DNA of 64,000 nt. Origin: Lactuca virosa. Its lineage: Eukaryota > Streptophyta > Magnoliopsida > Asterales > Asteraceae. The notes beneath the pieces were generated by a model. That model ran no database searches and had not been told where the DNA came from. It was given only the letters and a program-made list of their open reading frames with translations. Where the stretch lies: positions 249,223,368-249,287,367 of the forward strand of contig CAKMRJ010005412.1 in assembly GCA_928212115.1 (NCBI GenBank). Reading direction: 5' to 3'. Made by a program: the position numbers and the translations under genes. This document shows, in pieces, positions 58,025 through 64,000 of the stretch (position 1 is the first letter of the stretch; every line of letters begins with the position of its first letter).

Positions 58025-58033
58025 CCTCTCTTA
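57932..58033 (+). repeat. (CCT)n/(CT)n microsatellite
   Basis: About 25 bp of CCT units followed by about 75 bp of CT units with few interruptions. It creates a false Leu/Ser frame (57842-58090). Confidence 0.95.
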
Positions 58034-59242
58034 TATTATCCTCTTGCTAACTTGGGTGTGATTCCATTAGAGGCACGACACTTCTGGTGATTGCTTCCTA
58101 AAGATCAACAAAGAGGAATTCTAGCTGTTTGCTATAACAACTAAAAGGTATATTATCCTAAAATCCTCTCTTATTAATTTTGAAAATACCCTAGGGTTTT
58201 CAGGTTTCTTTTTGATGTTCTTAGTTATAGGTTCAATAGAGAAAACATAGATCCTATTTAGGTTGCATGCAAAGTTAAGGGTTTTAATTTTGTTTGTTTA
58301 CCTAAATCCCATCAAGCCATACTTGACTCTAATAAAGAAAAATTAAATCTTTCATGAAAACATATATTTCAAAGCAGATCGTTACTCAAAATGAGAGTAA
58401 CCCCACCATACCTATGAAGGCTCTCTAGAAAGAATTAGAAATAAAATATGATATTTAAGTGCCCCGACAAATAGTATTTAGTGCAAAAATAAAGGAAAAT
58501 AATCGATTTATGGTTGATTACAAGTTTTAATATGTGATATTAAGAGACTACATCCTAGAATCACAAGCTAGAAATGAAGACACGAATGTGAAGATAGATG
58601 TTGAAGGAGAACCAAATCTTTTAAAAATGGTGACCTAAATTTTCAAGAGGAATTACATATGTCAGGGAAATTCAAAGAAGGGGTTTAATGTAGAATAAGG
58701 ATACTTGTTGGGGGCTAGATGAGTGCTTTATAAAAGGTCCATACCATGGCTAGATATTAACTGCAATGGTATGATTTTTACATTTATTTACTTTTTGCAT
58801 TTATATTATTTTCATATCTTTGGTTTGTTAGTTTTGGTTTCATGATTTCAATTGTTTTCTTGTAGGGTGTTGACCCTAATAGTGGTATTTATCATATAGC
58901 CTACGACTTAGTAGAGGCTAAATATACAAAGTCTTCTGTCTTGCTTTGATGATGACCTATCTTTTCAAAGAAATTCAAACCTTATATTTGCTTAAGAAAG
59001 GAAAAAAGGTACTTACTTAGTTACTATTTTTGTTGGAAATTTTTAGTTACATAAATTAATCACATCAAAATTTGAATATATTTCATTGTTTGGCTGTTTA
59101 TTTAGGAGTAATCCTAGCGATTGCAAATTTGTTTCCATGTGTTAAACATCAATATTGATTGCGACATATACATGAGAATATAAGGGTAAATTGGAAATAT
59201 AATATTTTCAAGGAAGTACACTGGAATTGTGCTAAATCTTGT

Positions 59243-60768
59243 TCATGTGTTTTACTTATTCACTAGTTATTTATTTATAAAGCCCTATCAAATCTCAACC
59301 TGTCTTAAACACAAATAGGCGGTGTACCTAGTCGTGAAGTAATATAGTTTAAGGTAGGAAAGGGTGTTGAACACAGGGAATGTTAATAGTTTAGATCAAA
59401 TAATTCAAATGTTAATTAAATTAATAACCGTAAAGTAAAAAAGGATTTTTATTTAAACTAATTAAACTAGTTTTAACGATCTATTAATCAAACAAAGTAA
59501 AGAACCAAATTAAAACATAAGATAAGAAGTACTTCCACTAGACTATGAATCCCCCAAGTTTCCGTGTTTGATTTATTAGAAGTGCAATGTCTTAATGAGT
59601 TGATTACCGAATTGTAATATGACTAGTTATCTTGGTTGGATTTCCTAACACTAATAATTAATGAACAACTAACATAATGATCATGTAATTAGTGAATACA
59701 TAATTAATTAAATATATTCGAACTATGAACGATATGATCTAGTGATTTATTTTAAGTGATCATGAAAATCAATTGAAGCATATCATGGATATCTAATACT
59801 CTCTAACACTGTCAAAGTCACAGTTAATATTACCTAACCCTAGGATATGATCAATCTCTACTCCTAAAAGTTTAATGGCCATAAACTAATTAAGATTCAA
59901 GTTAATGTAATTAGATTGGTCCTCTTAAATACACATAACTTAGCAATAGCCAATAAAAATCATAAGTTTAACATGGAAGGTAAAGCGATGAATCGAACAC
60001 AAGTATTAACAGAACTCACAAAATCCAATCTAACGAAGTCAAAACATATTTAACTATGGTTCACCAAGATCTAATGAAAGTAAAGATTTTTACACCATAT
60101 TAAGTAAACTAAACCAGAAAATATCACCAAAAGATTACGAAACACGATCATCAAACAAACCCGAAGTGAAATATCAATACAATAGCACATGAATTTTCAA
60201 ATCCTTTCTCAAATCGAATCTCTAGCTTCAAAATCAACCCTAGAGGGTTTCTGGACTTCAAAGTGAAGTAAAAGTCGCATCTATAGGTTGCCAAAGGTTG
60301 CACACCGATTAGGGTTGTAAATCTTGTGTTTTTCTAGATTTTTCGGTTCCACGACATGGAAAAGGTCTTGCCACGCCGTGGAAGATGGAATCTTCCCGTT
60401 CATGGAATTTTTTGATTTTCCATGCCATTGATATGGCTTTGCCACTGCATAGGCATTGGGAATCACAATTTGGCATAAACACAAAAGTCGTCTCAAATTT
60501 TGTCTAGTTTCCGGAATATCTTGAATCTTCCCAATCGGAGTTACGAGTCATGAGATATGGTCAAAACAATGATGAGTGGTCAAGCTGCCATCAACATCCT
60601 TTTTGTGGCTTTTTCAGCTCCGTTTTCCTCCTTTTGCATCAAAACTCCCATTTTAACTGTAGTTAAATATTTTCAAGCATATTAATTATCATATATCTCA
60701 AAATATAACATTTTAGACAAGTATATTAATATAAATCCTAAAATATATAGTTAAATAAGGTCATGTCA
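59243..60768. mobile_element. 1.5-kb insertion in the MULE gene, probably a solo LTR
   Basis: It is flanked by CTTGT at 59238-59242 and 60769-60773. Removing it joins the MULE reading AKSC to TIPYFKNAMEK. It ends in CATGTCA but starts TCATGTG, so the usual TG start may be mutated. Near 59325-59390 it has the GTACCTAGTCG...TGAACACAGGGA stretch, similar to a widespread plant LTR motif (Tat/Athila-like, from memory). It carries CCACGnCGTGG words. No coding capacity was seen. Confidence 0.7.
60349..60381. repeat. CCACG-n-CGTGG palindrome pair
   Basis: CCACGCCGTGG at 60371-60381 is perfect. CCACGACATGG at 60349-60359 has one change. Further decayed copies follow to about 60460. Confidence 0.8.
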
Positions 60769-61500
60769 CTTGTACCATTCCATACTTTAAAAATGCTATG
60801 GAAAAGCTTAAAAGTGTGGACAAGGATGAAGAAGAATGGTTAAATGAAATTCCTCCCTGTCATTGATCTAGATTATATTTCTCAAGTTTCACTTAGGATA
60901 AATAAACTATTACAAGATTATTAACTTTATTATTATTTTCATTAACAATATGTATCGTGAATGGCAAAATGTGATGTCTTGTTAACAATATGCATAAGAG
61001 CCTTAATAGCTAATTAGTTAAAAGGAGAAACAAAACCATAATCACTTCTCTAGAGTTTATTTGGGAGTACTTGATGAAGAGGATTTCAATAGTCCAAGAG
61101 GACATATAGAAGTGCAATAGATCACTAACACCATACACTACAAAACTGATGAAGGACAACAAAACAAAATCTTCAAAGTAAAAACACCAAGTGACAAGTT
61201 ATTTATGTGAGCAATTTTTAGTTGACATAATGAAGAGTTCTTGTACATGTAGAATGTGAGAACTTTCCGGGATTCCATATAAACATGTTATTGCCATGAT
61301 ATAGGAAAAACAATAAGGGTGAAGGTGTCTGAATAATTAATGGTGAACATATGGTGAAGTTTGGCAAGTTATCAAGAAATGGAAAGTCAATAAAATTCTC
61401 CAAGTTTAATAACTCCGGGAATAATACAAGGACATGTAAGGGTCAATCAGAAGTAGTAGGCGGTGGAAGTACATCTCGTTGTAGTAAGAAGGATAAAAAC

Positions 61501-63785
61501 ATGCAACTTCCTTAAATGTTTAAAATTATGTATTAAATAAATTTCAATAACTAAAACAAATGAACTATTGTTATTATTAAAATAGTAGAGAGTATACATG
61601 AATCCTCATCGATATGGGACATAACTTTGGTGTCTATTTACCATCAATATGATTTTTTAAAGACACGGATTTGAAATTTTATGGAGGTGAACTTAAATTA
61701 TATAATATAACCAACTCAATTAAGAAGAGATTATGATGATGATGTAGCACGTGTTGTCTGCTCATGATAATGTTGTTGTTGTTGACACAGACAATATTAA
61801 TATGGGGCAGACGATGGGTTGCAAGGCAACCCACATTAAGAAGATTTCATATCTACACGTCTACCATATGTATAATGGCTTGGGGTGGGTGACTGGGTGC
61901 TTATTGTGACCATCGGTTACCCATATAACCATTATGGTGATTACGATGCGTGTCATTCTAGCAACCAGATCCTTGATTTGTTGTTCCCGGTTTGATCCCA
62001 TGTTAAGATTCTCTGTTGTAGATTTTAGTGTTATCTAACTATTTTAGTGTAGTTAGTATTGCTATCGAGATATGTTGAGTGCTATTTAGTCACTGACACT
62101 GGAGGTACGAGGTGCATACTCAGAGTGATAAACGTGAACCCAAAGTATGGGGGTTCAGGGGCAGTTCCCCTAGGTACGAGGTTCCAAGGGGCATAGCCCC
62201 TGGGTGTGTGTCAGCTATGTCCAAGAACTACCATCTTTTGGCGTCAATTTTGGTGTAACTGAATTTTTAACCACTTTCTTCCTTGTATAAATGGAATGTA
62301 AATGTTCTAGGAGAAGGGTTGAACTCTTATATATACGAAATTGATCATAAACAATTATCTATCTCATCAAAAACAAAACAACAAGGTACTTTCTGTGTTT
62401 TAGATTTAAAAGTGTTCTGACTTCTAAATTGTCATTCTTGGATTATCTCAAATCTGATTTTGGTCGAAATCAGAAATTTTGGAAAGTGATTGCAATCACG
62501 ATCCTATAAAATATCCAAGTATATTGATATTCTTAAGACCCAAAATCTAACATTCTTTGTGTTCAAAAACTTCGGTGAAGAGGAATGGTAGTGAGATATT
62601 TGATTTTTATAGTCTTTTTCTCGTAAAAGTATAAGGTAGGCTTGCTGAAATGATGAAAAATGGAAGCAATGATATATGATTCTAGCAATTTACTCGTACT
62701 TGTCAAACAATCCATTGATAATACGACAAAATTATTTTCAAATACAAATCAATATTATAAATGAGATAAACCATGGTTTAAATATGTTTGTATTACTCCA
62801 TGACATAAAGGTCCCTAATTATGATATTGTGCAGTTTATTTTTCGAGTTGGATGGCTCTTATGTATTTGTTATCTCGAAAATATCTTCCAACCTCGTCCA
62901 AGTTTCCCAAAAATGACTTCGTTCTTCAAAACATTTGAAGGAGTAACTTAAAGAATTGTCATAATCTATATCTTGATGATGGAATTAAGCTTACTACAAT
63001 TGGGATCAACATGCTTGCATGAGGATGTGCCATCAATGTGACCAAGCATATCAAACCACATTCGTTAAGTCACAAACCATTCACATCATGAGTCATAAGT
63101 AAGTTTATAAAGATCAAGAGTGAGTGAGATGAATTATTTGATGTTTGTAATATTTGATGCTTGTAATTCCATATAATTTCTTAGTCGAACATGTGGTTGA
63201 CGATTGACTACCAACCATTTATTTGAAAGGAAAGAATCGTGAAAAGGATTATAGGAGGAAGGTATATAAGTTAGGATTTAACTGAAAAAATGGAGGAGGA
63301 AGAAGATGACTAGGGTTTATGTCATAGAAGGGTGTGTGACGACTATGGTTTTGTTCTCATATCCTATAAGGAGTTTATTTTCTCGCGGATTATGCCTTCA
63401 TTGAACCATTTTAAATACAAGAGTGTACATGAGACTATTTAGAGTACATATCCTATATACATGCATTAGGCCTTATAATATGTATAAATATACTTCAACT
63501 AAATGGACATTCAATGGTAGATTTTAAGTTAATAAAAGGAGCAATGGTGGTAGGTGAGCTAATCAAAGACATCGACAGTGCAATGGTGGTGAACATAATG
63601 GTTTTGGTGGTGGGATTGTGGCGACTGTTTAAGTGTTAACAACTTGTAAGTGAAAGGAACTTTGTTTCGTGTACACATATAGTCACATTTCAGTCACTAA
63701 TCTTTCTTTAAACACATTTAGCCAATAATATTTATTTTTACACATATTTAGTCACTAATCTTTTTTATTTTTCACATATTTTACC
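61501..63785. other. Sequence without a supported gene
   Basis: No known domain. The 91-codon frame 62676-62951 (+) starts with hydrophobic residues and matches nothing I know. A G/C-rich LTR-like piece at 62100-62215 has two 15-bp palindromes, with TATATATA about 110 bp later (62329). Short CACATTTAGTCACT-like repeats lie at about 63710-63770. Confidence 0.45.
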
Positions 63786-64000
63786 TGTAACACCCTTTTC
63801 CAGGTATTTTTATTTTTAACCCAAAAATAATATTTCTTGCAAAATAGGTCCTTATGCTAGTCGTACATGGAGTGTACGTCGGGCGTAAGTCATAAAAAGG
63901 GATCTCTAGTTTTGCTGAGTATGTAGGGCGTACACATGGAGTACACCAGGCGTACTCGTTTTGGTCCCAACCCCTAAGTTTCAGGGTTATGACCATTATT
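63786..64000 (+). repeat. Start of another Gypsy LTR (runs off the window)
   Basis: TGTAACACCCTTTTCC start, then words such as GTACGTCGGGCGTA and GTACACCAGGCGTAC of the same style as at 1-120 and 38390-38690. Only 215 bp are visible. Confidence 0.6.

Larger units (their letters stand above)
57406..58314 (+). repeat. Copia3 3' LTR
   Basis: 909 bp, starts TGTTGGATTAGGTGTC and ends CCTAAATCCCATCA, the same ends as Copia1. TATATAAG lies at 57863-57870 and an expanded pyrimidine microsatellite at 57932-58033. The 5' LTR is absent, so the TSD cannot be tested. Confidence 0.88.
58375..61500 (+). pseudogene. MULE (MuDR-like) transposase gene, decayed and split
   Basis: Fragments in order match the plant MuDR transposase. 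IPMKAL and YILESQARNED are near 58405-58590. GLDECFIKGPYHG is near 58715. GVDPNSGIYHIAYDLVEA follows a GT-AG intron (58769-58865). NSNLIF comes before a second intron (59009-59105). LFPCVKHQY and LRHIHENI are near 59130-59180. After the insertion (59243-60768) come YFKNAMEKLKSVDKDEEEWL and IPPCH near 60780-60870. Then NNMHKSLNS, ITSLEFIWEYLMKRI and a SWIM zinc finger (61242-61286) follow, and a tail NNTRTCKG. Many stops are present. The SWIM third Cys is Tyr (61278-61280). No TIRs were recognised. Confidence 0.8.

Noticed and set aside
57842..58090. 82-codon frame with Pro and Ser-Leu runs
   Set aside because: Produced by the CCT/CT microsatellite in the Copia3 LTR.
62676..62951. 91-codon frame with a hydrophobic start
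   Set aside because: No family match, no good promoter or splice context, and it stands in a repeat-derived area.

Overview
This window is plant nuclear DNA. It is AT-rich and almost wholly built of transposable elements of different ages, many nested in one another. I found no convincing single-copy host gene, tRNA or rRNA gene. Repeated short palindromes inside the LTRs (TACGC-CCA-GCGTA, ACTCG-T-CGAGT, TTCACGGCCGTGAA) and the Copia and Gypsy families present suggest an Asteraceae genome, probably lettuce-like (Lactuca). That species call is an inference from familiarity, not from a search.

Layout. 1-253 is an LTR tail. 480-8438 is a complete, young Ty1/Copia element on the minus strand ('Copia1') with TSD GTTAC, near-identical LTRs, PBS, PPT and an unbroken 1348-residue polyprotein. 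9391-12404 is a PIF/Harbinger-type DNA element with TTA TSD that carries a broken Myb/SANT-like gene. 12712-15874 is an old Gypsy-type LTR followed by decayed internal sequence. 19610 to 32936 is a gag-only Gypsy element ('Gypsy2'). Its right LTR is interrupted by a gag-bearing, pol-deleted Copia ('Copia4', 27081-32200, TSD CTAGG) and then by a CACTA element starting at 32937. That CACTA holds a solo LTR (34367-36793, TSD CCAGA). 37630-55905 is a large Tekay-like Gypsy ('Gypsy1', TSD GGAAT) whose 5' LTR holds a non-autonomous Copia ('Copia2', 39972-47712, TSD ATAGG). Gypsy1 sits inside a 5'-truncated relative of Copia2 ('Copia3', 3' LTR 57406-58314). 58375-61500 is a decayed MULE (MuDR-like) transposase gene split by a 1.5 kb insertion (59243-60768, TSD CTTGT). 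63786 to the window end is the start of another Gypsy LTR.

How the parts relate. Copia1 encodes all the enzymes for its own movement. Copia2 has recent-looking LTRs and an intact TSD but a decayed polyprotein, so it probably moved with enzymes supplied by a Copia1-like partner. Copia1 and Copia2 share a conserved untranslated leader. In it I found a pair of about 34-nt hairpins with a self-complementary GGUUAACC loop region and compensatory base changes. This looks like an RNA packaging or dimerisation signal and is the most interesting thing in the window. Other notable signals are a 68-bp near-perfect hairpin in the Copia1 leader, an inverted duplication that removed the primer site of Gypsy1, repeated modules about 150-174 bp apart in three LTR families, and short palindromes shared in style by unrelated LTRs.
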